Assembly (NCBI RefSeq): GCF_009870125.1
Contig: NC_046679.1
Span: forward strand, 2,418,001-2,482,000
Direction of reading: 5' to 3'
Source: Drosophila pseudoobscura
Taxonomy: Eukaryota; Arthropoda; Insecta; Diptera; Drosophilidae
DNA: 64,000 nt
Below the pieces are notes generated by a model, which saw nothing but the letters and a program-made list of their open reading frames with translations, was not told the DNA's origin and searched no databases. Positions 37,501 through 47,489 of this stretch are shown piece by piece. A program made the position numbers and the translations under genes. Each line of letters opens with the position of its first letter. Position 1 is the first letter of the stretch.

Positions 37501-37763
37501 TCTGAGAGAGCTGCTGGCGATTCCAGTAAGGAAAGCACGCCGCTGTCCGCTAGTCCCAAGAAGAATACAAAGTCTGATTTAGAAGATAATGTTGAGACCA
37601 AGCCGGAGGAGCCGGAGGGTTCTGATGAGCCCGCACAGACTGAGGTGGGTCTTTGGCCTTGATGCTTTAAAATACATAAAATTGGAAATTAATTGTACTT
37701 TTTATCTTTCGATAGCAACCTACCACAAAAACTACACGTAAGCGCGCAGTGCGCAAGGAGTAA
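34596..37763 (+). CDS. Cnx99A: Calnexin (ER lectin chaperone), nine coding exons
   Basis: Exons: 34596-34733, 35074-35406, 35564-35635, 35713-35846, 36047-36635, 36701-36841, 37200-37331, 37408-37644 and 37716-37763, giving 607 aa with consistent GT-AG joins (fly calnexin is about this length). Residues 1-25 are the signal peptide, followed by an acidic stretch and the lectin domain with a cysteine pair near 162 and 197 ([10 protein letters not shown] and [12 protein letters not shown] signatures). The proline-rich P-domain, about 279-407, has repeats of the DPxAxKPxDWDE and GKWxxPxIxNPxY types and a cysteine pair near 363 and 369. The membrane helix is at about 485-505. The cytosolic tail is acidic, then ends basic (RKRAVRKE). 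Calnexin binds monoglucosylated N-glycans and retains folding glycoproteins in the ER; in flies Cnx99A is needed for rhodopsin maturation. The ATG is the one that starts the signal peptide. The introns are short and include a CTG run. Confidence 0.96.
36906..37079 (+). CDS. Cnx99A: Candidate alternative Calnexin exon with a different membrane anchor
   Basis: Within the intron between coding exons 6 and 7 lies an open, GC3-rich stretch of exactly 58 codons. It can follow exon 6 in phase 0 from an AG at 36904-36905 and leave in phase 0 at GAG before GT at 37080. It encodes a basic segment ([15 protein letters not shown]) and then a hydrophobic helix of about 20 residues ending YLYRRAKE. The canonical exon 7 also encodes a helix and ends AAKKE before the same acidic exon 8, so the two look mutually exclusive. 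The weak point is the donor, GTTGGA. The exon could instead run on to a stop at 37197-37199 as a terminal exon. Confidence 0.5.
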
Positions 37764-38400
37764 AGCGGATCAACAGAAAAAAAGAACGTTTTGAACAGAA
37801 CCTAACCCATTTCCATAGAGCAAACGGCAACTAAAACTTCAACAACAGCCAATATTTATTTCAAACATGATTCGAGGTTCAACACATCCCACACTCCAAA
37901 AATACACACAACCGTACATATAATCGTTTTTGTTGGTTGGCCCTGCAATCTGCCAGTTTCAAGGGCAGTCCCCAAATTTAGTACTTTAATTTATGTGTGG
38001 TAGTGTAGTGAAACTTTATACATACGTACTTGCTGCATTATCGTTGCATTTCCATGGTGTGTTCTCTTTCCCTTCCGCATCGTGAACACTCGCTAATTTC
38101 ATGTTTGTTTCAAAACACTGCATCCCATGTACACGCTTTTATTCACGTTTTGAGCGCATAAACCACACAACTAGACAATTGAGGGGAAACAAACAGGATA
38201 GGCAAAGGCAGTCCAGCAGACAAAGAATGAACTAAATGAGGGCAAAGGAAAAGAGGAACATCTATTGCAAACATCTAGTTTAATATTATGTAATTTAAAA
38301 ACAGACAAAATTTAATAGTATGATAGTTATACTCAAGTTTCCATTTTCATTTGTATCGGATGAAAGTCTGCAGCGAAAAGAATAAATAAAATAAAACTAA
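37764..38400 (+). terminator. Cnx99A: Calnexin 99A 3' UTR and poly(A) signals
   Basis: After the stop codon come about 600 bp of A/T-rich non-coding sequence ending in overlapping AATAAATAAAATAAA signals at 38381-38395. No later gene on this strand is close enough to use them. Confidence 0.65.
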
Positions 38401-39230
38401 ATGTCAAATAACCAGCAACGAATGTTTCCACAACCAATGCACAGCAGCTGCGCCACAGGACTAAAGGCAACAGGAGTATTGTCGGACTTCATTCAACCAC
38501 CAAATGCCACCGGTTTAGCATTCCTACGCCCCACCATGGATGCCCCTGGGTGTTCATTTAAATATATCAACCCCTTGTACATTCGCTTGGGGATCTAGAT
38601 CAGATACGAATTGGATTTATGCTTCATGGTGCGTGCGGCGTCAACTAGACCAGACCAAACCAAACCAGACAGACGCACCACAGCCGCTACATTTGTGTGG
38701 TTTTTACACATTTTACAAAATGTTTTCCATTATTCAGTTGATTGGTTTAGTGGACCTCTCCAGCCGCCCAAAATAATCAAATAAAATCCGTTTAACTTCA
38801 ATTTGCGCAAACAAGATGGAGGAGGCACGAGCATCTGTTCGCCGGCATTTTAAATGGAAATGGAAGGAAACTCTCTTGCCAATCCATTTCACTGATGCTC
38901 CTGTGATGACTCTGATAAAATCGCCATGTGCATTTGGGTCTCGTCTCCTTTTTTTGTCGCTCTCTGGATGATTCAATTCAATTTCCTAAGCTCATAAATA
39001 ACCATACTAGGCTGTCCTTTGTAATGGAATTGTTATGACAGGCCCAAAGTCAATTTCAATTTGCATACACGCAGACACAGGACATTGAAAATTAGATTTA
39101 CAGTATGTCCGTCCGCCAATCTGATGCAAGTACGTCTCCAGAAATCTCTTCGATTGCCATAAACTGGGAAGCAATTCAATAAAAAGATTAAATGATTCGC
39201 CACCACGATGATGCCCATCGCTGGTCGCAC
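38401..39230. other. Intergenic DNA between Calnexin 99A and the DUF1091 array
   Basis: I see no gene, RNA or clear repeat here. Composition is ordinary and the short open frames carry no recognisable domain. Confidence 0.5.
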
Positions 39231-39254
39231 TTAAAAGGATTAACATTTTGTGAC

Positions 39255-39425
39255 CTCACTGCAATGATATAAGGGTAAGTTCTGGGTTGGGGTTGTTCCC
39301 ATAATTCATGCATGGATAAGGGCTACAGCTAAGTACTCCCCTTTGCTCTCCACACACACATGCATCTGCACCGGCTGTTACAGGAACCCCAAAAAGGAAA
39401 AAATACAATTTAACTGCGTAAGCAT
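39255..39425 (+). repeat. Diverged copy of module X at the left edge of the array
   Basis: The series GTTGGGGTTGTT, CATGGATAAGGGCTA, CTGCACCGGCTG, GGAACCCC and CGTAAGCATT recurs in the same order in the module at about 47700-47840. That places related DNA on both sides of the DUF1091 array. Confidence 0.45.
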
Positions 39426-39850
39426 TTCGCTATGTAGATAAATATACACTTTAAATGCAAACGGCGTCCATGGTTTTCAAAACCCTTTTCAAGTGCTATT
39501 CAAGCTAAAACTACACGAATCGTTATACGGTTATACTATTATTGTTTTCTTTTTTTTTCTAAATGGAATTGGTAATTCCAGAGATCTTAAAATAAAAATG
39601 TCAGTTGTACATTCAAAGAAGGTCTTCGAAGTAAAAACAGAAAAATTTTCTATAAAAAGTAATGATTTATTAAAGAAATAATAGTGATTATGATTCAATC
39701 TCCTCAAATTCAGAATGTGCTGACGATCGGACATATTGATATTTCGTCCAAAACTACATATGCAGAGATTTCTGTTTTTGTGCTCAGTTAAATAACAATT
39801 ATATAACAATTATAAACAAGTTAAATGACTATGATGAAATACATTTTTCA

Positions 39851-39856
39851 TATAAG
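39851..39856 (+). promoter_or_regulatory. TATA box of DUF1091 copy A
   Basis: TATAAG 54 bp before the ATG, in the same TTTTTCATATAA context as copy B. Confidence 0.5.
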
Positions 39857-39904
39857 ACGTGTTGATCTATTTCGAATGCTAGTTTTCAATCGAGAGCGAG
39901 AACA

Positions 39905-40572
39905 ATGCGGTCCGCACTGATGCTCTGTACTTTTGTCGGACTCTTTATAATATTGAACCTAATCGTCAACGTAAATATTTCAATTATTATTATCCATTGA
40001 AAATTAATGAGTCAAGTTCTCAGGATGCAGTCGTCTTTAAGTTCACAAACTTCATCTGTGAGAGCTACAACAAATCCTTTATAGTGTTCAACAACTGTCG
40101 CCTGAAGGCAATCAATCGAAATAAAGTTATTCTCAATATGAATGCGACTATACTGCACACGGCCAATACCATTACGATACATTGCAGGATTTTCAAAAAG
40201 GCAAACGGCTTTAAACCCTGGATAATTGACAGAAGAGTTGATGTCTGTCGGTTTATGCGAACCGGCACGACTCTTATTTGAAAATAGTCTTTAATCTATT
40301 TCATGATTTTTCCAACATGAATCATACATGTCCTTATGTGGTATGTTTCTAAAATTATCGCTTTCATTGGTATATATTTATTAACTTTATATTGTATAAT
40401 TATTTCCAAGGGACATCAAATTTTAAAGGACTTTTATCTGAGACCAGAACGCTTAGGGGTTCTCCTGCCAACGGGCGATTACCTACTGTCCTTGCATTGG
40501 ATCTTTGGCAAGAACACAGTGGATACAAATGTGAGTTTTTCTTTCGTAGAGGACCTCCTGAAGAGCAAATAA
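39905..40572 (+). pseudogene. DUF1091 (DM8) family gene copy A, frameshifted
   Basis: It has the three-exon structure of its neighbours: 39905-39970, 40024-40340 and 40411-40572, with introns of 53 and 70 bp. Exon 1 is a 22-aa signal peptide. Exon 2 is 317 bp instead of 318, because one T is missing at about 40266 in the conserved GGC-TAC-GAC. The frame then ends at TGA 40279-40281, losing the last conserved cysteine and all of exon 3. Everything downstream, including exon 3 and its splice sites, is still intact, so the lesion is recent or an assembly error. Four of the five family cysteines precede the break. Confidence 0.8.
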
Positions 40573-40819
40573 AACATATAGATATAGAGGTTTCCCTGGT
40601 TGTCAATCCTTTAAAATCGAACTTTTTTGTTTTATTATACGATATCGTACAAATTTAAACATTCATAAATCAAATTACACAGCGATTTACACATGTTTAT
40701 GTACTGTGTTTCCGTGTATGTATGTACATACATTGTATCTACATATGTATATGCAATACAAGACAATTAACTGACTCATTCATGAGAAATTAGATTTGCT
40801 ATAAAAGTGGTATCTTTCA

Positions 40820-40990
40820 AATGATCGGTCCAAACTGATGTTTTGCGAAGCTATTGGATTATATATAACGTAAATACATACATCCCAATTACATCAGCTG
40901 CGAATTAATAAACCAAGCTTTTAGGATGCAATCGTCGAACGTCCTCTGCTAAAGCTACATCAAAATCTGGGCACACTATTTCTCCACAAT
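40820..40990 (+). pseudogene. DUF1091 relic between copies A and B
   Basis: A decayed exon 1 (CGGTCCAAACTGATG...), an AACGTAAAT donor, an intron body matching AATTAATAAACCAAGCTTTTAG, and the start of exon 2 (GATGCAATCGTC) can be followed. Many indels and no open frame. Confidence 0.55.
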
Positions 40991-41304
40991 AACTCATTGA
41001 GTATCAAATTCTTATTCTGAATAGTTCCTCTTCAGAGATCTTAAATTGTAAATGATAGTTTTACATACGAAGAGGGTCTTCCGAATAACAAATAAAAAAT
41101 TATCTTTCAAAGGTAATGATTTATTAAAGAAATAATAGTGATTATTATTCGATCTCCTTAAATTCAAAATGTGCTGACGATCGGACATATTGATATTTCG
41201 TGTAAAACTATATATGCAGTGATTTGTGTGTTTGTGCTCAGTTAAATAACAATTATATAACAATTAAAAACTAGTTAAATGACTATGCTGAAATACATTT
41301 TTCA

Positions 41305-41310
41305 TATAAC
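41305..41310 (+). promoter_or_regulatory. TATA box of DUF1091 copy B
   Basis: TATAAC 54 bp before the ATG. It is weaker than the TATAAAAG of copies D and E. Confidence 0.45.
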
Positions 41311-41358
41311 ACATGTTGATCTATTTCGAATGTTAGTTTTCAATCGAGAGCGAGAACA

Positions 41359-42030
41359 ATGCGGTCCGCACTGATGCTCGGTACTTTTGTCGGACTATTT
41401 ATAATATTGAACCTAAGCGCCAACGTAAATATTTGAATTATTATTATCCACTGAAAATTAATGAGTCAAGTTCTCAGGATGCAGTCGTCTTTAAGTTCAC
41501 GAACTTCGTCTGCGAGAGCTACAACAAATCCTTTATAGTGTTCAACAACTGTCGCCTGAAGGCAATCAATCGAAATAAAGTTATTCTCAATATGAATGCG
41601 ACTATATTGCACACGGCCAATGCCGTAACGATGCATTGCAAGCTTTTCAAAAAGGCGAACGGCTTTAAACCCTGGATAATTGACAGAAGTGTTGACATCT
41701 GTCGGTATATGCGTACCGGTTACGACCCATATTTCAAAATAGTCTTTGGTCTCTTTCATGATTTTTCCAACATTAATCATACATGTCCTTATGTGGTATG
41801 TTTCTAAATCTATCGCTAACATTGGTATATATATATTCTTAGCTTTATATTTTATAATTATTTCCAAGGGACATCAAATTTTAAAGGACTTTTATCTGAG
41901 ACCTGAACTTCTGGGGCTTCTCCTGCCAACGGGCGATTACCTTCTGGCTTTGAATTGGATCTTTGGAAAGAACACAGTGGATACAAATGTGAGCTTTTCT
42001 TTCGTAGAGGACCTCTTGAAGAGCAAATAA
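41359..42030 (+). CDS. DUF1091 (DM8) secreted protein, copy B
   Basis: Exons 41359-41424, 41478-41795 and 41869-42030, all joined in phase 0, encode 181 aa. Exon 1 is the signal peptide (22 aa). Exon 2 (106 aa) begins DAVVFKFTNFVCES and carries the family core: NCRLKAINRNKV, NATIL, LFKKANGFKPW, CRYM and NHTCPY. Exon 3 gives GHQILKDFYLRPELLG and LPTGDYLL, ending VSFSFVEDLLKSK. Cysteines are at 34, 47, 76, 97 and 125. DUF1091 proteins (Pfam PF06477, SMART DM8) form a large Drosophila family of secreted proteins, and some relatives are proposed to adopt an ML/GM2-activator-like lipid-binding fold, including chemosensory CheB proteins; the role here is unknown. Intron 1 (53 bp) is not a multiple of three, so splicing is required. 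The stop codon overlaps AATAAA. Confidence 0.88.
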
Positions 42031-42267
42031 AACATATCTCTGGGAGTCCCTCGCTGTCAACCCTTTAATTGTTTTATTATACGATATCCCAAAAATTTAA
42101 AAATTCACAAATCATATTGCGCAAGGATTTATGTTTGTGTGTTGTGTTTCCATGTATGTACGAGTATGAACATAATTATCTATTAACTTACTTATTCGTG
42201 CACAAATAGATTTTTCACATTTTTAAGAAATCGTTAGTCACTTTCAAATGTTTTTTTTTTTCAATCA

Positions 42268-42310
42268 AGAACAGGAACCATGCTTATCCTCCAACTTTTA
42301 AATATTTATT
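42268..42310 (+). pseudogene. Fragment of a DUF1091 5' end
   Basis: TTTCAATCAAGAACAGGAACCATG resembles the TTTCAATCGAGAGCGAGAACAATG leader of copies A and B. The sequence after it is AT-rich and not alignable. Confidence 0.3.
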
Positions 42311-42589
42311 TATTAATATACAAATAACATTGAGCTTAAAATACTAAATACAAATAATAAGTTACAAAACCAACCAATCCATAAGAACAATTATTACCGA
42401 ACCTATGTATGTTTTAACATAGAGTGTCCTTCGAAATAACTGTAACCTCTAATTAAGCTATCTTCATAGCGACAAAGTTTTTACACCGTTGAACCCCTCA
42501 GATGACCAATTAATCTGCATACATACACACAGTACATTACTTAATAAAACAAATTAAATTCAAATTATTTACATTAATTTATGTTACTA

Positions 42590-42705
42590 TTTTTCTTGAA
42601 TTTTTAATAATAAATATTTAAATCCGGAAGTTTTTATGGAGCAGGACTGTTTTAAAACTATTCTTCCTATGGCAGCTATATTCCAGTCAGACCATCAAAC
42701 CCTGG
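42590..42705 (-). repeat. Degenerate dispersed repeat, reverse orientation
   Basis: On the minus strand the sequence includes ATATAGCTGCCATAGGAA followed by GTTTTAAA, a string I recognise from old dispersed repeats scattered in Drosophila genomes. No coding capacity. Confidence 0.4.
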
Positions 42706-43204
42706 AGCATCACATCCTTTCACGAAAAAGGATAAGGCCCCGGCTTGGGCATTGTTGTAATGTGCCTTAAACATGGCGCCCAAAGAGCTATTTAGTTTCC
42801 ATCACTAAAAACACCTCGATATTGCAGGATTTTAAACTTGACGTACCACCTCTTGTAGGTTATCTACGAAAAGTGACAATGATTCATGGGAGAAGACTAT
42901 GTGTTAAAGTTCGATGAGCTGGCTTGCAATCTAAACAAAAGAGTTCCATAGGTGCAAACGGGCAGGCAGACAATGCTGTATCGGTTCGCCTATTCATGCT
43001 GAACAAAAATATATATACACTGTATGGGAGTGGTGATGCTTCAGTCTACGTTAGGCACTTTTCCCTCATTTGGTAATATTTATTATTACTAATACACGTC
43101 CTCTTGTTTTGATTCAAACCCCTACAAATATATCTAAGCTACTGGATTAAAAAATAAAAATAAACCAATCCAATAGTATTAAACTTCATATTAAGCATTC
43201 AAAA

Positions 43205-43500
43205 GGGAAAATGGCTACACATGTTATAGCATAAGCCCTAGCTATTTGACAGAATAATTGATTGCTTATGGTTTTTGCGAACCAGGTCTGACCCAGTTGT
43301 GAAAATAATCTATAGACTATTAAAAGACTTTCCCAATGCATATCCTTCGAGTCCGCATATGGTATGTTTCCAACATTGTCAACCGGCGATTACTTGCCGT
43401 TTCTGTGGAGGAGCTCTGGCATGAAAACCCCTAAGGGTATACAAATGTGAGTTTTTCATTCGTAGAAGACCTGCTTAAAGATCTTCTGAAATGCTAATAA
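43205..43500 (+). pseudogene. DUF1091 relic (copy C): end of exon 2, intron and exon 3
   Basis: Decayed matches to CCCTGGATAATTGACAGAA, the CGAACCGG...GACCC region and the exon 2 end are followed by a donor GTATGT at 43362. Then come a shortened intron and an exon 3 remnant (GGCGATTACTTGCCG; ACAAATGTGAGTTTTTCATT, ending near 43500). Several frame breaks. Confidence 0.6.
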
Positions 43501-43639
43501 GTTAGTTAGTGTGGAATGTTCGTGTTTTGATATTTTTTTTCGTAAAAACAATTATACTGATGTTTGTGGGCAGCTAAAATAATTAGGGTATTGTAAGAAT
43601 ATACATATGTATAAGAACACATCAATTTTATGACTCTGC

Positions 43640-43666
43640 CATGCGGAACTAATTTTCATATAAAAG
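43640..43666 (+). promoter_or_regulatory. Promoter of DUF1091 copy D
   Basis: CATGCGGAA at 43640-43648 and TATAAAAG at 43659-43666, 47 bp before the ATG. The implied leader is only about 15 nt. CATGCGGAA occurs at the same place in copies E, F and G. Confidence 0.6.
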
Positions 43667-43705
43667 ATGAATTATTAACAATATTATTTTTCAATCTAGA
43701 GCAGG

Positions 43706-44376
43706 ATGCGGTCCGCACTGATGCTCTGTGCTTTTGTCGGATTATTTATAGTACTGAACCTAGGCGTCAACGTAAATATTTCAATTATAATAGTTCATCG
43801 AAAATTAATAAGTCAAGTTTTCAGGATGCAGTCGTCTTCAAATTCACGAACTTCGTCTGCGAGAGCTACAACAAATCCTTTTTTGTGTTCAACACTTGCC
43901 GCCTGAAGGCAATCAATCGAAATAAAGTTGTTTTCAATATGAATGCGACTATACTGCACCCGGCCAATGCCATTACGATACATTACAGGATTTTCAAAAA
44001 GGCAAACGGCTTTAAGCCCTGGATAATTGACAGAACTATTGATATCTGTCGGTTTATGCGAACCGGCTACGACCCTTACTTCAAAATAGTCGCTGGTCTC
44101 TATCGTGAGTTTACGAATATGAATCATACATGTCCGTATGTGGTAAGTTTCTAAAACTGTCGCTTCCATTTTTGTATATATTAATTAACTTCATATTGTA
44201 TAATTATTTCCAAGGGACATCAAATTATAAAGGGCTTTTATCTGAAACCTGAGCTCCTGCGTCTACCCTTTCCATCAGGCGATTATCTGCTGTCTTTGCG
44301 ATGGATCTTTGGCAAGAACTCAATTGATACAAATGCGAGTTTTTCTTTCGTAGAGGACCTGCTGAAGAGCAAATAA
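43706..44376 (+). CDS. DUF1091 (DM8) secreted protein, copy D
   Basis: Exons 43706-43771, 43825-44142 and 44215-44376 encode 181 aa; introns are 53 and 72 bp with GTAAAT and GTAAGT donors. It has the signal peptide, core and C-terminal exon as in copy B. The cysteine at residue 76 is replaced by Tyr (IHYRIFKK), leaving the four invariant cysteines 34, 47, 97 and 125. Exon 3 has the LLRLPFPSGDYLLSLRW version shared with copy E rather than LLPTGDYLL of A, B and F. The stop codon lies inside AATAAA. A decayed further copy begins 8 bp after the stop. Confidence 0.88.
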
Positions 44377-44384
44377 AACATTCG

Positions 44385-44720
44385 ATGCGCTCTGTTGTGA
44401 TCATCTGTGCTTTCATCGAATTTTTTCTAATATTGAACCTATCGTAAACGTCATGCTTTTCAAGGGGAAATCAATGTGCGAAATTTTGATGGTGTTGTCA
44501 TCTTCAGGTTAACGAAAGTCGTCTGCGAATCGATTTTTTTCTAATATTGAACCTATCGTAAACGTCATGCTTTTCAAGGGGAAATCAATGTGCGAAATTT
44601 TGAGGGTGTTGTCATCTTCAGGTTAACGAAAGTCGAAAGGTTAACGAAAGTGGTATGGCAGTCAAAATAAAGTTATACTCGTACTCTGTTTGAATGCGGC
44701 TATATTGCACGCATCCCGTA
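44385..44720 (+). pseudogene. DUF1091 relic directly downstream of copy D
   Basis: An ATG at 44385 opens a truncated exon 1 (MRSVVIICAF...) with a stop after about 20 codons. A compressed intron and exon 2 fragments follow: GGTGTTGTCATCTTCAGGTTAACGAAAGTCG, and at about 44665 AAAATAAAGTTATACTCG...GCGGCTATATTGCACGC. The middle part is duplicated (see 44420-44645). Confidence 0.65.
44420..44645. repeat. 113-bp tandem duplication inside the relic
   Basis: The segment from ATTTTTTCTAATATTGAACC to GTTAACGAAAGTCG occurs twice with a period of 113 bp (44421 and 44534), nearly identical. A further partial GGTTAACGAAAGT lies at 44638. Confidence 0.9.
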
Positions 44721-44852
44721 GTTTATGATTCATTGATTGGTATATTCATATTTTGATATTTGGTTCGGAAAACCATTACAATGTTGTCTGAGCACAGCTA
44801 AAATAATTAGCAAAAAACAAAGTAAAGAGTAATATCAATTTATTGACTCCGT

Positions 44853-44879
44853 CATGCGGAACTAATTTTCATATAAAAG
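44853..44879 (+). promoter_or_regulatory. Promoter of DUF1091 copy E
   Basis: CATGCGGAA at 44853-44861 and TATAAAAG at 44872-44879, 47 bp before the ATG, identical in layout to copy D. Confidence 0.6.
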
Positions 44880-44918
44880 ATGAACTATTTCAAATATTAT
44901 TATTCAATCGAGAGCAGG

Positions 44919-45593
44919 ATGCGGTCCGAACAGATGCTCTGTGCCTTTATCGGATTATTTATAATATTGAACATTAACGTCAACGTAAATATTTCTATTA
45001 TTATAGTACTACGAAAATTAATAAGTCAAGTTTTCAGGATGCAGTTGTCTTTAAGTTCACGAACTTCGTCTGTGAGAGCTACAACAAATCCTTTTTTGTG
45101 TTCAACACCTGTCGTCTAAAGGCAATCAATCGAAACAAAGTTATTCTCAATTTGAATGCTACTATATTGCACACGGTCAATATCTTTACGGTACGTTTCA
45201 AGCTCTTCAAAAAGGCAAACGGCTTTAAACCGTGGATGGTTGACAGAAGTATTGATGTCTGTCGGTTTATGCATACTAGCTACGACCCTTACTTCAAAAT
45301 AATCTATGAACTCTATCGTGATTTCACCAACATGAATCATACATGTCCGTACGTGGTAGGTCTCTTAAACTATCGCTTACACTTGTATCTATTTATTAGT
45401 TTTATGTTGTATAAATATTTCTAAGGGACATCAAATTTTAAAAGGGTTTTATCTGAGACCTGAGCTTCTGCGTCTACCCTTTCCATCAGGCGATTATATG
45501 CTGTCCTTGCGGTGGATCTTTGGCAAAAGCGAGAGCCCCACAGGAGATACAAATGTGAGTTTTTCATTCGTAGAAGATCTCCGGAAGGAATGA
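44919..45593 (+). CDS. DUF1091 (DM8) secreted protein, copy E (divergent C-terminus)
   Basis: Exons 44919-44984, 45038-45355 and 45426-45593 encode 183 aa; introns are 53 and 70 bp. It is the most diverged intact copy. The signal peptide has Glu and Gln at positions 4-5; the variable cysteine (residue 76) is Phe (VRFKLFKK); and CRFMHTSYD replaces the usual RTGYD. In exon 3, GKSESPTGDTN replaces GKNTVDTN, a two-codon insertion, and the protein ends VEDLRKE before TGA. That change removes the AATAAA that overlaps the stop in the other copies; AATAAA at 45641-45646 may serve instead. All splice sites and the four invariant cysteines are kept. Confidence 0.85.
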
Positions 45594-45640
45594 CAATTTT
45601 CTATGCAAGCGTTTGCCGATTATGCAAAACACATGATGTT

Positions 45641-45646
45641 AATAAA
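45641..45646 (+). terminator. Possible poly(A) signal of copy E
   Basis: AATAAA 48 bp after the stop codon of copy E. Confidence 0.4.
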
Positions 45647-45689
45647 GCAACCAAATATAACTAAATAAATAATTATAAAATAATTATTG

Positions 45690-45800
45690 TATGTTCTTTC
45701 ATGCGAAAACAGTCTTTTATATACAGTTAAGGTATCGGAAATTGAGCGGAAGCAATATGGTCCCACCTGACGACCTGTGCTTTAGTCCTAATTATTAAGG
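45690..45800 (+). pseudogene. DUF1091 promoter and exon 1 relic
   Basis: TTTCATGCGAAAAC and TTTTATATA at about 45707-45725 resemble the array promoter. An ATG at about 45756 then starts a frame (MVPPDDLCF...) that parallels MRSALMLCAF at the DNA level but stops after 13 codons. Confidence 0.4.
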
Positions 45801-46739
45801 CAGCATCCGGAAGGAAGCGTTTCTGAACAATTAAAATATCTAATAAATTTCTAAGGAAAAGGATACGATAATTATTGAATAATTTGAATAGTTATTATAA
45901 CCAGAAAACAAAAATAATTTCCCCTGCATAAGGTCCGCTTTATCACTTTTTTTCTCGTCCGTTGCGGGTAGAGAGATGTAGCGCACGGTGCGGTAAGGAA
46001 AAAGCTGGTCATTAGAAGAAAAGAGCATAGAACAAGTTACACAAATCATACATAATAATCACCTGTTGATGATGATCTACTTCGATCCGCACCTAAATTT
46101 TTTATACTTTGCAATTATACTTTGCAATATAAATGACTAAATACATATGTACAAATAATTTTTTAATTTCTGATCGATTTTCTCCAAAGCTCATTGGACC
46201 AGAAAGCCAATATTTTGGCATATGTAGATTAAAAAATTAAGTTATAGACTTGAAATTGAGTACAGTTGATTGAAATGCTATACACATATGTATATCAGCT
46301 GAGATAAATTTCAGACCAATACGAGAACGCCCGCCCCCACTGCCTATATGTATAACATGCAGCTTTTACTAATTGTTTTTGTAGATGCATTATTATTGAC
46401 ACATTTATTTAATGAGTATTTGGGTAGTATTTATATGTGTAGAGTATATGGGCAGTGTTCAATTTGCAATGTATCGATCATGTATCAAGGAGAACTCAGG
46501 AGAACGCTATACAAAAATGAACATTAATAGTCTATTAACCCCGCTTATCTATGAAAGTTCATGTTCAGCCTATGAGCCAGTGAAGCGATCGTTATTTGAT
46601 ACGAATGCGATTTTAAAATTAGACAAATTTTCTGAAATGCAAATTGCACAAAAAAGTCTATGTATTAGTCAGTGATTTGTTGACAGCAAAAGCAATTAAA
46701 GCTTTTTGCAATATGTACATAGCAATTTAATGAATCCTT

Positions 46740-46766
46740 CATGCGGAAAAATATTTGGCATAAAAG
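46740..46766 (+). promoter_or_regulatory. Promoter of DUF1091 copy F
   Basis: CATGCGGAA at 46740-46748 and CATAAAAG at 46759-46766, 59 bp before the ATG. Confidence 0.5.
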
Positions 46767-46817
46767 ATCTCGTTTGTCTCATTCGAATGTGTTATTTTTC
46801 AACCAAGTGCTTGAACG

Positions 46818-47489
46818 ATGCGCTCTCTACTGATCGTCTGTCCTTTAGTCGGATTATTTCTAATATTGAATCTAAAAATTAACGTTAGTATATCGATTAA
46901 TCTAATCCAGTGCAAATGAACAAGCCAAGTTTTCAGGATGCAGTTGTCTTTAAGTTCACGAACTTCGTCTGTGAAAGCTACAACAAATCATTTTTTGTGT
47001 TCAACAACTGTCGCCTCAAGGCAATCAATCGAAATAAAGTTGTTTTCAATATGAATGCGACTATACTGCACCCGGCCAATGACATTACGATAAGATGCAG
47101 GCTTTTCAAAAAGGCAAACGGCTTTAAACCCTGGATAATTGACAGAAGTGTTGATGTCTGTCGGTATATGCGAACCGGCTACGACCCTTATCTGAAAATA
47201 GTCTTTGGACTCTTTCATGATTTTTCCAACATTAATCATACATGTCCTTTTGTGGTATGTTTCAAAAACTATCGCTTACATTGGTATATATATATTCTTA
47301 ACTTTATATTTTATAATTATTTGCAAGGGACATCAAATTTTAAAGGACTTTTATCTGAGACCTGAACTTCTGGGGCTTCTCCTGCCAACGGGCGATTACC
47401 TTCTGGCTTTGCATTGGATCTTTGGAAAGAACACAGTGGATACAAATGCGAGTTTTTCCTTCGTAGAGGATCTTCTGAAAAGCAAATAA
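46818..47489 (+). CDS. DUF1091 (DM8) secreted protein, copy F
   Basis: Exons 46818-46883, 46937-47254 and 47328-47489 encode 181 aa; introns are 53 and 73 bp. The donor of intron 1 is GTTAGT, shared only with copy G. The signal peptide differs from the A-E group (MRSLLIVCPLVGLFLILN). The mature part keeps all five cysteines (34, 47, 76, 97, 125) and reads DPYLKIVFGLFHDFSNIN. Exon 3 matches copy B (LLPTGDYLLALHW; NTVDTNASFSFVEDLLKSK), although exon 1 and the promoter match copy G. This mosaic suggests gene conversion or exchange between copies. The stop overlaps AATAAA. Confidence 0.88.

Larger units (their letters stand above)
39590..42095 (+). repeat. Tandem duplication of about 1.45 kb (units A and B)
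   Basis: Unit A (about 39590-40640) and unit B (about 41030-42095) align from upstream of the TATA box through exon 3, at an offset of 1454 bp measured at the ATG. The upstream 250 bp, including ATGTGCTGACGATCGGACAT, is nearly identical. The remainder between them (40650-41030) carries an older relic. Confidence 0.8.

Noticed and set aside
41466-41867. 133-codon minus-strand frame opposite exon 2 of copy B, open in several copies
   Set aside because: It is a reflection of codon use in the conserved sense exon; its ends and length vary between copies.
43706-43906. Unspliced 66-codon frame through intron 1 of copy D
   Set aside because: Reading through the 53-bp intron shifts out of the conserved exon 2 frame; the spliced model is consistent in all copies.
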